In this document: positions 33,907-41,587 of the stretch, piece after piece
Layout: every line of letters starts with the position of its first letter
How positions within the stretch are numbered: position 1 is the stretch's first letter
DNA from: an uncultured Clostridia bacterium
Lineage (GTDB): Bacteria > Bacillota > Clostridia > Lutisporales > Lutisporaceae
NCBI GenBank assembly: GCA_937930535.1
Contig: CALGKJ010000040.1
Location: forward strand, 1-41,587
Direction: 5' to 3'
DNA: 41,587 nucleotides
Position numbers and translations under genes: made by a program
Notes under the pieces: model-generated
The model's database searches: none
Told to the model about the DNA's origin: nothing
The model's input: the letters and a program-made list of their open reading frames with translations, nothing else

Positions 33907-35520
33907 CTACTCCGAATCCTTCTCAAATAATCCTATTATATACTCATACAGCCTTATAATATAATCCTCTTGATTATAGTTAAACAGCTTCGCTTTTTTT
34001 AGCTTATCATCACAGCTATTCTCATTATTAGTCAGAAAAATGGTATTAACAGACTCATTAATATTATCAATATCCCCAGCATCAGCTATTAAAATTCTTA
34101 TATCAATTTCCAGCCTTTGTTCTGCAACTGATATACATTTACTATCTGATTCTGCATTTATCCCCAATATAATCAAATCAGGGCTATTTACCTTATATAT
34201 ACCCTTTAGAAGGCTTATACTTTTTTCATTTATTTGGTGTTTTATAAACTCCACCCCAGAAACTTCTAAAGCGGCAATATTGGATACGGCTGTAGGGTAG
34301 TATCCCTTTGCTTCAAATTGATTTTTAAGCATTAATAATGTATCTGTTAATTTATTGCCAGTATAATCGTATACTGCTATTATTGGTACTTCAATTTTAA
34401 TTCTGCTGGATCCATAGTATTTTTTAATCCATTGAGGAGTCCATATTCTTTGTCTTATATTCCTTAATACCTGACAATGTATCCTCTCATTATGATTACC
34501 AATAAAAACTATATTTTTTTCATATGCAAGCAGTTTTTTAATAAGCTTGCTTAGCGAAATGTCTGCTTTTTCACAAGCTTTACCCTCAGCATTTATTACT
34601 ATTGTATCTATTTGCGATACAATATCAGCATTGTTATTAATATATTCTGCTATAGCAGAGTAAATTTCAGAGTAATTGAATTTCTTAATGCTTTCTGCTT
34701 GTACAGCTTCAAAAAAACAGCTTTCACGCCTTAGGGGATATTTCGCAGCTTCCAAGTTAAATATTAAAGCCTTTTCTACCCAATTCATATCTCTGCTTAC
34801 AAAGGTATAAAGCTTTTGTCTGCCTGCATTTTGGGCATTTCTTTCCAGCTCTATTTTTATTTCTTCCAAGGTTATAAGAGGATACTTTTCCATCAGCTTG
34901 CCTACCTCTGCTGTAATAAGAGGAGCTGCGTAGCTGTTGGCAGGAAAAACCTCCGTTTCTGCTCCATCAAATGCCTTAAGCTTATGCCTTCCGCAAGCAC
35001 TTATCTCTATACCATCTAAGGGATAATGATTAAATATATATTGTCCTTCTTTTAAAATACCTTTTCTATCACTCTTTACTCCTATTACATTTAAAAGGGA
35101 TGCAGGATAGGTTTTTATCATTTTATTACTGCAAGCCGCTACAATAATAACACCTTTTTTATATGCGTAGTTTATGATTTTTCTGATTTGTTCAAAGCTT
35201 GTATAATCAATAGTGCCAAGACTTAGGTTTAAAAGCTTGATGTTGTTTTCTACACACCACATTACGGCCTTTAAAAACTGCTGAACATTGCCCTTGCCTG
35301 TATCACCCAGCACCCTGATATCGCTTAACACTGCATCTGAATAATACTTCTTTATTATGGCTGCTACATTTGTACCATGAAGCTCCTGAACAAAATTATC
35401 ATCAGTGTCATTACTTATATTCAGCTCAGGAGATATTTTGACTCTATGAAGAGGCTGTCCAAGATTATACAAACCCTCGTCTATTCCATTGTCTATAACT
35501 GCAATATTTACTCTGCCCAT
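33907..35520 (-). CDS. S8 (subtilisin-like) peptidase of the Clo7bot cluster with extra C-terminal domain
   Basis: Residues 1-225 form a subtilase: catalytic D10 (VIDNG), H48 (LHGTN), oxyanion N132 and S196 (NSYAAP). There is no signal peptide or propeptide, so it acts in the cytoplasm or with the exporter. Residues about 300-470 are a separate domain with VPIIAVYDYTGNKLTDTLL and PDLIILGI, which resemble VLFVAGLAERTNK and PDIIIIGI in the TIGR04066-like protein of the same cluster. It starts three bases after the ABC transporter stop, so the two are coupled. It probably removes the leader of the cysteine-rich precursor. Confidence 0.88.
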   Translation of the reverse strand: MGRVNIAVIDNGIDEGLYNLGQPLHRVKISPELNISNDTDDNFVQELHGTNVAAIIKKYYSDAVLSDIRVLGDTGKGNVQQFLKAVMWCVENNIKLLNLSLGTIDYTSFEQIRKIINYAYKKGVIIVAACSNKMIKTYPASLLNVIGVKSDRKGILKEGQYIFNHYPLDGIEISACGRHKLKAFDGAETEVFPANSYAAPLITAEVGKLMEKYPLITLEEIKIELERNAQNAGRQKLYTFVSRDMNWVEKALIFNLEAAKYPLRRESCFFEAVQAESIKKFNYSEIYSAIAEYINNNADIVSQIDTIVINAEGKACEKADISLSKLIKKLLAYEKNIVFIGNHNERIHCQVLRNIRQRIWTPQWIKKYYGSSRIKIEVPIIAVYDYTGNKLTDTLLMLKNQFEAKGYYPTAVSNIAALEVSGVEFIKHQINEKSISLLKGIYKVNSPDLIILGINAESDSKCISVAEQRLEIDIRILIADAGDIDNINESVNTIFLTNNENSCDDKLKKAKLFNYNQEDYIIRLYEYIIGLFEKDSE

Positions 35521-35523
35521 TAC

Positions 35524-37290
35524 TTAACTAACTCCCTTAAGGTTTGCTTCCTGACTAACCATTTCTTTGTAAAAGCTGTCTTTAGTATACAACTCTTCAT
35601 GTGTGCCTATATCCTTTATTTTACCATTGGACAGTAGTATCACCTTATCCATTTGCTTTAATATATCTGGTTTATGGGTTATGACTATTATGGCTTTATC
35701 GTTAAATTCGTTACCAAGCAATTGATTAACCTGATATTCTGATTCATAATCATAATTCGATGTAGCTTCATCCAGAATAAGTAGTTTTGAGTTTTTTACA
35801 AAGGCTCTTGCCATAGCTACCTTTTGTCGTTCTCCTCCCGATAGTCTCATACCATTGTTTCCCACATTGGTACTATACTTGTCCTGCAATGCCGTAATAA
35901 ATTTATCCGCTCCGCTTTTTCTGGAAGCTCTATATATTTCTTCCTCAGATGCTCTTGAATTCAAGGCTATATTTTTCTTGATATCTGTATTAAAGAGATA
36001 AAATTCCTGACTGACAATAGATATTAAGCTTCGATAATCCTTTAGCTTTATATCCTCTATATTTATTCCGTCCAGCAAAATTCTTCCTTTGGAAGCATTG
36101 CAAAATCTCAATATAAGATTGATTATGGTAGATTTTCCCGAGCCATTGCTGCCTACTATGGCGATTTTTTCACCCTTTCTAACCTCAAAGCTGATATTAT
36201 TTAACACATTTTCTCCTTCTTTATATGCGAAGGATACATTTTCAAAGCTTATATTTCCCACTACCTTATCAGAGCTGTATATTCTGATTTTATTATCTCC
36301 TTCAAGCTCTGCTTCGCTTTTCATATCCAAAAACTCAAAATATCTCTTTGCAGAGGGTATTATATTAGAAAAGCTGTACCCGATATTTAATATTGCATAA
36401 ATAGGATTAGTAACATAGGAGCTGTAGGTTATAAATGCCATCAAGCCTCCAATAGTCAGGCTGCCCGGAAAGAATATCATATATGTACCAATTATATAAA
36501 GGGCATTTGACATAATTCTTGCCGCTGCTGCCTCAGAAAACTCATTAAATTTATCTAGCAGTGCAAGCTTTATTTCAAATTTTACAAGCTTTTTCCGCTT
36601 CCTTATATACTCACCAATCTTAATTTGATCCAAGCCCCACAGCTTTACTTCTTTTATCCCTGCCATAGTATCACCGTACCATGACGAAAACTCCCTATTA
36701 TGCTCTATATACTCCTCCAGCATTTTTCTTCTTTTTCTTGCAAAATATTTTACTAATATATATCTTGGGGGTATTATTATTGTTACCAGTATGGTCAGCT
36801 TCCAGTTAATCAGTAAAAGTCCTGCCATACCGCCGATGAGTCTAAAAACTTGTGCAATTATAAAAAAGGTACTGCGATCAGAAATCCTTGATATATTGCC
36901 TGCATCCATGTTTATATTACTCATTATTTCCATAAAATTTGCGTTTTTGAAATAATCCATATTTAATTTCAGAGACTTCTTAAAAGCCATTTTTGATAAT
37001 GTGAAATTCATTACAGAGTGTATATATGAAAGATATTTTGTCTCTATAATGCTTATTCCCTGCTCAATTATCAATAATAGTAATGTAAATAAAGATAAAT
37101 ACACAACTAATGCAAAGTCACTTTTCAGCAAGCCCTCATCCATCATTGTTCTGCTTATTAGGGGCATAATCAAGCCTATGCCCGCCGAAATAATTATGCA
37201 GATGATTATTCCCACTATTTTTTTAGTATATGGCTTTAGCAGAGACAATACCCTTTTTATAATAGCATAATCTTGTTTTGAAATTTTCAT
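35524..37290 (-). CDS. ABC transporter with fused membrane and ATPase domains (peptide exporter)
   Basis: The 588-residue protein has six membrane helices in residues about 15-300 and an ATPase domain with Walker A GSNGSGKST, signature LSGGERQ, Walker B LLILDEATS and switch histidine in VITHKPD. It has no N-terminal C39 peptidase, which fits with a separate S8 peptidase gene immediately downstream. It most likely exports the modified Clo7bot peptide. The ATG follows TGGGGGAT. A hairpin with a T tract lies between it and the upstream gene at 37416. Confidence 0.93.
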   Translation of the reverse strand: MKISKQDYAIIKRVLSLLKPYTKKIVGIIICIIISAGIGLIMPLISRTMMDEGLLKSDFALVVYLSLFTLLLLIIEQGISIIETKYLSYIHSVMNFTLSKMAFKKSLKLNMDYFKNANFMEIMSNINMDAGNISRISDRSTFFIIAQVFRLIGGMAGLLLINWKLTILVTIIIPPRYILVKYFARKRRKMLEEYIEHNREFSSWYGDTMAGIKEVKLWGLDQIKIGEYIRKRKKLVKFEIKLALLDKFNEFSEAAAARIMSNALYIIGTYMIFFPGSLTIGGLMAFITYSSYVTNPIYAILNIGYSFSNIIPSAKRYFEFLDMKSEAELEGDNKIRIYSSDKVVGNISFENVSFAYKEGENVLNNISFEVRKGEKIAIVGSNGSGKSTIINLILRFCNASKGRILLDGINIEDIKLKDYRSLISIVSQEFYLFNTDIKKNIALNSRASEEEIYRASRKSGADKFITALQDKYSTNVGNNGMRLSGGERQKVAMARAFVKNSKLLILDEATSNYDYESEYQVNQLLGNEFNDKAIIVITHKPDILKQMDKVILLSNGKIKDIGTHEELYTKDSFYKEMVSQEANLKGVS

Positions 37291-37335
37291 AAGTATCCCC
37301 CATTATATCCTTACTCTTACTTGCTCTTATAAATT

Positions 37336-37382
37336 GAAAAAGCCTGGATATAACCTTGCATTTGTATTATACATTCCAGGCT
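37336..37382 (-). terminator. Hairpin with T tract inside the Clo7bot cluster
   Basis: On the minus strand AGCCTGGA pairs with TCCAGGCT around a 26-base loop and is followed by TTTTTC. It could end or reduce transcription between the modification genes and the export genes. Confidence 0.6.
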
Positions 37383-37415
37383 GGTATCAGAATTTTAAGC
37401 TTCATCAGTTTATTC

Positions 37416-37691
37416 TTATTTGCTTACTTCCTTGTATATTATATCCGCTACGTTATTAAAGGTCTTAAATTTGCCAGTTCCCACATCTTCCTGTGGTATG
37501 GCTATATCAAATTCTCTTTCTACATCATGGTAAATGTACAGCAAATCTCTTGCAGACATCATAAATATATTTCCTAAAAACTCTTCATTAAGAATATGGT
37601 CTTCGGCATTTTTCAAATCAATTCCAAATCTTTTATAAAATACAGCCTTTAGCTTGTCTACTATTTCCTGACGATTTATTTCCAGTTTCAT
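37416..37691 (-). CDS. Acyl-carrier-related protein of the Clo7bot peptide maturation system
   Basis: The 91-residue helical protein is shaped like an acyl carrier protein (VDKLKAVFYKRFGID, then a middle segment, then FNNVADIIYKEV). Where the phosphopantetheine serine of a real carrier (DSL) would be, the region reads FMMSARDLLYIYHDVE with no DSL. It matches the ACP-related family known only from Clo7bot-like clusters (TIGR04069-like). Without the DSL motif it probably acts as a binding or scaffold protein. AGGAGAGGATAGG precedes the ATG. Confidence 0.82.
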   Translation of the reverse strand: MKLEINRQEIVDKLKAVFYKRFGIDLKNAEDHILNEEFLGNIFMMSARDLLYIYHDVEREFDIAIPQEDVGTGKFKTFNNVADIIYKEVSK

Positions 37692-37737
37692 ATTCCTATC
37701 CTCTCCTCAATATAATACCATAATTATACATAATTTT

Positions 37738-38901
37738 CTATATTGCGTCAATATCGCCATATCCTGAAAGCACATCTATAATATAGTTGGTCATATCGTA
37801 TGCACTACTAGGATTTTGCATATTGTATACAGGCGTACTCAAGACTTTATACTGTTCTATCTTTTCATCAATAAACCTATAGTCAATTGTTGTATAATAC
37901 TCCTTTGACTTTTCTTTTGAAGTAGTCCAGTCAAAGCTTATGTTTGACATATTAAAACAAGTAATACTACATCCAAGCTTGTATTTTATTGAATTTTGAA
38001 GAAGCTCAAAATATTGATTATTATACATATTATATAATACACTAAGTATTAATGCATCGGCATTTACAGCTCTGGAAATAAGGTATCCCATCACGCCAAA
38101 GTGACCAGTAAAGCTTTTATTTAAAGGCATTATACCATCAGGTATACCTATAATTATTATATCAGGCTTTTCTGCACATTCTATTCTTTTAACAAACCAG
38201 TTGAATAATAGTATTTTTTTATGCTCTGGTATTGAAGGCTCAAACATGAAGCTGGGGATGGAGTGAAAACCCATAAGCTCACAATAGCTTCTGCTGCCTA
38301 CTTGACTGACCTTATAACCTAGCTTTTGCAGGTTATTTCTAAGATCAAGCTGTATTTGAAATTTGTTTGTCCTCTCCGCCAAGCCAGCTACAAATAGCAC
38401 TGGAGTTTCTATGTCATATATTTTATGATTGTCTCTTTTCTCAGTACAGTCTAAAGAATCTCTGAAATCTGATATTTTAGAAGGTCTTTTTAATACATTG
38501 TAATATTTTATGGCTGTGTTATTATCTATACAGAGTTTCTCAATATTATTATACAGTTCATCCTCTAGTTGCATTGTGCAAATAATATTCTTTCCTGCTT
38601 TTACTGCTTTTTCTATATTGGGTCTCATTATGCTGTAGTCAAGCTTATAAATGGATTCTGCCAGCAAAACTGCATCACAGACTTTTAATGCTTCATCAAA
38701 GCTGTCACTTACTTCTATTCCGATATATTCTCCGCCATCGGCCCATGCTGCATCCCTCCCTGCCGGTCCCCAGCCGTACGGAGCTACAAGCCCTGTTATC
38801 TCATACTGCTCTATAAGCTCTCTATTTCTTAAAACAGGGGCAAACTGAGCACTATAGGGATATACCATTACTTTTTCTTTCGCTCTTTCTTTTTTAACCA
38901 T
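37738..38901 (-). CDS. TIGR04066-like peptide maturation protein
   Basis: The 387-residue protein has an N-terminal region with PYGWGPAGRDAAW and CDAVLLAES, then a core (167-260) with TPVLFVAGLAERTNKFQIQL and PDIIIIGIPDGIMPL. This is the layout of the TIGR04066 family, found only beside Clo7bot-type precursors. No canonical P-loop is seen. The biochemical role is unknown. The core is similar to the C-terminal domain of the S8 peptidase of the same cluster. TGGAGG precedes the ATG. Confidence 0.85.
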   Translation of the reverse strand: MVKKERAKEKVMVYPYSAQFAPVLRNRELIEQYEITGLVAPYGWGPAGRDAAWADGGEYIGIEVSDSFDEALKVCDAVLLAESIYKLDYSIMRPNIEKAVKAGKNIICTMQLEDELYNNIEKLCIDNNTAIKYYNVLKRPSKISDFRDSLDCTEKRDNHKIYDIETPVLFVAGLAERTNKFQIQLDLRNNLQKLGYKVSQVGSRSYCELMGFHSIPSFMFEPSIPEHKKILLFNWFVKRIECAEKPDIIIIGIPDGIMPLNKSFTGHFGVMGYLISRAVNADALILSVLYNMYNNQYFELLQNSIKYKLGCSITCFNMSNISFDWTTSKEKSKEYYTTIDYRFIDEKIEQYKVLSTPVYNMQNPSSAYDMTNYIIDVLSGYGDIDAI

Positions 38902-39034
38902 TGCAATTCCTCCATCTTATATAGAAAGCACTAAGTATCCTATATTATTTAACTACTAACATGTGCTTTCTATCAAATATAAATGTCATATCATACTTTA
39001 GATTATGTGAAATCTTTATTGGCATTTATATAGC

Positions 39035-40501
39035 TTAGAACTCATATAAATTTATGGCATCTGCTCTGTTAAAATCGTGTCCCAGTTCTCTTAAAACACA
39101 ATAATCTAAAAGCATTTGGTGTGCATCCAGTCTTGTATTTTCACAATGCTTCAGCTTTGCTTCTTTACTTAGCTTTGTACCGTCATCCGCCGCTACCGCA
39201 CATATCTTGCAGTATCTAAATGCCCAGCAGTTTATACAGCTTTCCTTTGTCAGCCTGCCTACATTAATAATATTTGAGACCTTAGCAATATCAATCCCAC
39301 TATCTATATGTCCCATTTTCAATGCTTCTGATTGCTCGTTTACTTTCTCACAGGGATAAATATTCCCATCAACATCAATAAATAGTTTTTTGATTCCCGG
39401 CAGACAAGGACCGCTGTGATGCTCCATATCAGATAAGCTTTCTGATATATACCTGTTTTTATAAAGCATTTCCTTTGTATAGGTATAGTAGTCTGTTACA
39501 AGCTTTGAGGTATATTTACTATCTAGTCTTTTGTCTGCAAATAAGAAGAATTTAAAGTATTCATATTGAATTTCTTTATAATAATCTACATTGAAATCTA
39601 CTTCCTTATCATCCTTTAAATTAATTGTGCTGTAGGTTCCTCCCTTGCAGTATGAATCCTTTATTGCTTCAAAGGTAGTAAAGAATTCATTTGTACACTT
39701 GAAGCCATCCTCAGGATCTAAAACAGCATTAAACATTATTTTATTTGAATATTCGGGGTGTCGCATTTTTAATATTTCAATATTTTTAATTATGGCATCA
39801 AAGGTGCCTATATTATTGGCTGCGAACCTTCTATTTTTATTATGTATTTCATAAGGTCCGTCAAGGCTTATGAGCATCTGTACTTTATGCTCAGCAAAAT
39901 AATCCATTATTTCTTCTGTTAGTATTGTTCCGTTTGTTGTTAACCCAAAGGTTATTTCCTTGCCTTGTCCCCTTTCCAGGGTATATTCCATACAGGTCTT
40001 AACAAATTGGAATTCCAATAGCGGCTCTCCGCCATAAAACCCTAAGTGAAATTCGTTTGTATCCTTAGATCTGCTTAATGCAAAATCAATTGCCTTTTTA
40101 GCTGTTTCAATACTCATTTTTTTATTTGAATGATGCCTGTTTTCATATGCACCTGAATATATGCAATATTCACATCTTAGATTACACTGCTGAGTTACCT
40201 GCAGCGTCATGGTGCTAATCCTGTTGTTTAGTATATATGGCAGAAGCTCAGTAGCACCATGCTGCACTTCGATAATTCTTTTAGCCGAAAGCAAGCCTTG
40301 TTTTTTCAGCTTATTAATTTCTTTTAGTGCCTCCTTCTCTTCAGCACTACACTCTTTTTCTGTTATTGTCTGACTTAACATCTTTTGAAGCATATCCCAA
40401 GCCTGTTTGGTTGTAGTTATAATATAGTTTTTATTTACATCATAAACATAGTAGCACCCATGAGTTTTAAAAAGATGAATTAAAGGTTTATCATTATACA
40501 T
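39035..40501 (-). CDS. Cys-rich peptide radical SAM maturase (CcpM-like)
   Basis: The 488-residue enzyme has a precursor-binding-like N-terminal region (1-85), the radical SAM motif CNLRCEYC (C106, C110, C113) and FGLTTNGT. A SPASM-type C-terminus carries cysteines in CLPGIKK, GNIYPCEKV, CINCWAFRYCKIC and HCENTR for auxiliary clusters. SPASM enzymes of this type make thioether or other bonds at cysteines of ribosomal peptides. Its substrate is the seven-cysteine peptide encoded immediately upstream. AGAGGAATG precedes the ATG. The bond it forms has not, to my knowledge, been determined for this family. Confidence 0.92.
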   Translation of the reverse strand: MYNDKPLIHLFKTHGCYYVYDVNKNYIITTTKQAWDMLQKMLSQTITEKECSAEEKEALKEINKLKKQGLLSAKRIIEVQHGATELLPYILNNRISTMTLQVTQQCNLRCEYCIYSGAYENRHHSNKKMSIETAKKAIDFALSRSKDTNEFHLGFYGGEPLLEFQFVKTCMEYTLERGQGKEITFGLTTNGTILTEEIMDYFAEHKVQMLISLDGPYEIHNKNRRFAANNIGTFDAIIKNIEILKMRHPEYSNKIMFNAVLDPEDGFKCTNEFFTTFEAIKDSYCKGGTYSTINLKDDKEVDFNVDYYKEIQYEYFKFFLFADKRLDSKYTSKLVTDYYTYTKEMLYKNRYISESLSDMEHHSGPCLPGIKKLFIDVDGNIYPCEKVNEQSEALKMGHIDSGIDIAKVSNIINVGRLTKESCINCWAFRYCKICAVAADDGTKLSKEAKLKHCENTRLDAHQMLLDYCVLRELGHDFNRADAINLYEF

Positions 40502-40620
40502 ATAATCATTCCTCTGCTAAATAAGTTTTATATAATCACCTATTGCTTCTGCAATAGGACAGTATTTTCATATTCACACAGTAAGTCTTTTATATAATTG
40601 AGCTTATCATTGTTAAACCA

Positions 40621-40642
40621 GAGGAGGGTAAAGCCCTCCTCT
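40621..40642 (-). terminator. Intercistronic hairpin after the precursor gene
   Basis: GAGGAGGG and CCCTCCTC form a perfect 8-bp stem 13 bases past the precursor stop. The T tract is weak, so it may allow partial readthrough and give more precursor than maturase. Confidence 0.65.
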
Positions 40643-40654
40643 AAATACTAAATT

Positions 40655-40870
40655 TTAGTAGTAAGCAGAATCGTTATTGTAGTTTCTGCTGCTGTATTCG
40701 CTGTTTTTCAAGGATTGTCCATTCCAGTATTGAGTGTTTCCATATGCACTGCTGCTATATGGCTGACATGTACTGCACCAGCATGGTGCATAGCAGGAAC
40801 ATACACAAACACAAGCATAAGCTTCTACATTTTCAAGCTGGGGTTGTAAGTTTTTACCTAGTTTCTTCAT
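40655..40870 (-). CDS. Clo7bot-family seven-cysteine peptide precursor
   Basis: The 71-residue precursor has a leader of about 19 residues (MKKLGKNLQPQLENVEAYA). A core follows with exactly seven cysteines at 20, 22, 24, 26, 30, 32 and 35 (CVCVCSCYAPCWCSTC). The tail is rich in serine, asparagine and tyrosine and ends NNDSAYY. The alternating cysteines, leader and adjacent maturase match the Clo7bot family of clostridial modified peptides. AGGAGGTTTTTTT precedes the ATG. It is first in the cluster. The mature structure and activity are unknown. Confidence 0.93.
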   Translation of the reverse strand: MKKLGKNLQPQLENVEAYACVCVCSCYAPCWCSTCQPYSSSAYGNTQYWNGQSLKNSEYSSRNYNNDSAYY

Positions 40871-41543
40871 AAAAAAACCTCCTAATTTAAATTTGACTTA
40901 ATAGTTGCAAGCCGCGCGATTCTCACAAAATTAAGCTATATATGAACTTCATCATACATAAATGATAAAGTCATAAACTCATGCTGTACTTTAAGTGCAA
41001 TAATAATTTGCAGAATTTAATATGTATTTTTTATTTACAATATTCGCTTATTTTCAATTATATTTATTGTTATCAGATAAATCAATGTCATAGTCCGTTT
41101 CTACAATTACATATTTTGTTATTTTTCTACACCTTGCTTTTGTCCTATAATTATAATCCTGCAAGCCCTGTACTCCTCTAATTTCCCTATATCCCCATAT
41201 GCCTTAACTAACCTTGCTATCTCTTATATTTAAGGCAATAAAGCTGCCTTCAGTTGTTTGTATTTCATTTACTTATATTACATATAATGTGAACATATTG
41301 AGACATTAAAAATTTGTATGACTTATTAATAATTTATTATTTTTGCATTTTTATCTATAATTATATGGTAAATTAATATGACTTTATCTATAATGTAATA
41401 TATATCATATACTTCTCTTTTTGAATGTCATAACTTTAATAATTGTACTTTACCCTTGGAATTACTTTATGTTTAGTATGAAAATAAAGCTGCATCTGTC
41501 TAGGGTCACTTCCTGAGACTTGCTTTGTTTTCATTAATTGCTG
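40871..41543. other. Intergenic stretch without a supportable gene
   Basis: About 670 AT-rich bases upstream of the precursor gene that should hold its promoter, which I could not assign. A 66-codon plus-strand frame at 40981 has no ribosome site. No other structure stands out. Confidence 0.45.
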
Positions 41544-41572
41544 ATGTAAAGTTGGGTAGACCAACTTTACAT
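41544..41572. promoter_or_regulatory. Perfect hairpin near the right edge
   Basis: ATGTAAAGTTGG and CCAACTTTACAT form a 12-bp stem with loop GTAGA. No T tract follows. GGAGAGA begins nine bases later at the window end and looks like the ribosome site of a plus-strand gene outside, so the hairpin may be an operator or leader element. Confidence 0.4.
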
Positions 41573-41587
41573 ACAGGTTAGGAGAGA

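Noticed and set aside
40655-40870. The cysteine-rich small protein as a ferredoxin or metallothionein
   Set aside because: The cysteine spacing does not fit ferredoxin motifs, and the leader and adjacent maturase fit a modified-peptide precursor.
40981-41181. 66-codon plus-strand frame in the right intergenic region
   Set aside because: No ribosome site, low-complexity AT-rich content and no recognisable motif.

Overview
The window looks like the chromosome of a strictly anaerobic, low-GC Firmicute (class Clostridia). The evidence is the AT-rich DNA, strong GGAGG ribosome sites, a T-box in front of serS, a tungsten-type aldehyde:ferredoxin oxidoreductase, many ferredoxin-like proteins, a soluble CZB chemoreceptor and a Clo7bot-type peptide cluster. 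The species cannot be fixed from the sequence alone.

Layout. 1-3.3 kb: a possible broken gene at the left edge, then an RRNPP-type peptide quorum-sensing pair (receptor gene frameshifted, secreted 47-residue peptide intact) and a pentapeptide-repeat protein. 3.4-6.5 kb: a YihY/BrkB membrane protein, a CheY-like regulator with an unusual output domain, and a membrane-type dipeptidase. 6.6-8.6 kb: a MarR regulator followed by hgcA and hgcB, the mercury-methylation pair. hgcA carries an in-frame TGA at codon 11 with a strong ribosome site upstream and a SECIS-like hairpin downstream, so it may encode a selenoprotein. 8.7-21 kb: housekeeping and signalling genes (PepF, TelA, a large hybrid histidine kinase, a TSCPD protein, a lipid kinase, two tRNA-Ser genes, a chemoreceptor, T-box-controlled serS), interspersed with several small structured repeats.

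21.5-30.1 kb: a small unknown gene, an NSS-family amino-acid transporter with its tiny MetS-like subunit, and, divergently, a six-gene operon. That operon encodes an HcnABC/opine-oxidase-like flavoprotein complex plus a polyferredoxin and an aldehyde:ferredoxin oxidoreductase. Transporter and operon flank a 265-bp imperfect inverted repeat. I infer a pathway that imports an amino compound, oxidises its C-N bond to an aldehyde, and oxidises the aldehyde to an acid with reduction of ferredoxin.

30.1-33.9 kb: a scarred region. It holds an Imm17-like immunity gene, a 5'-truncated RHS/YD-repeat toxin gene, a decayed second copy of the end of the AOR gene including its terminator, and a remnant of an RRNPP receptor. 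33.9-40.9 kb: a complete Clo7bot-type ribosomal peptide cluster on the minus strand, ordered precursor with seven cysteines, radical SAM maturase, TIGR04066-like protein, acyl-carrier-related protein, ABC exporter and S8 protease. The protease has a C-terminal domain that resembles the TIGR04066-like protein. The last 0.7 kb has no gene I can support; it ends with a perfect hairpin and a ribosome-site-like sequence.
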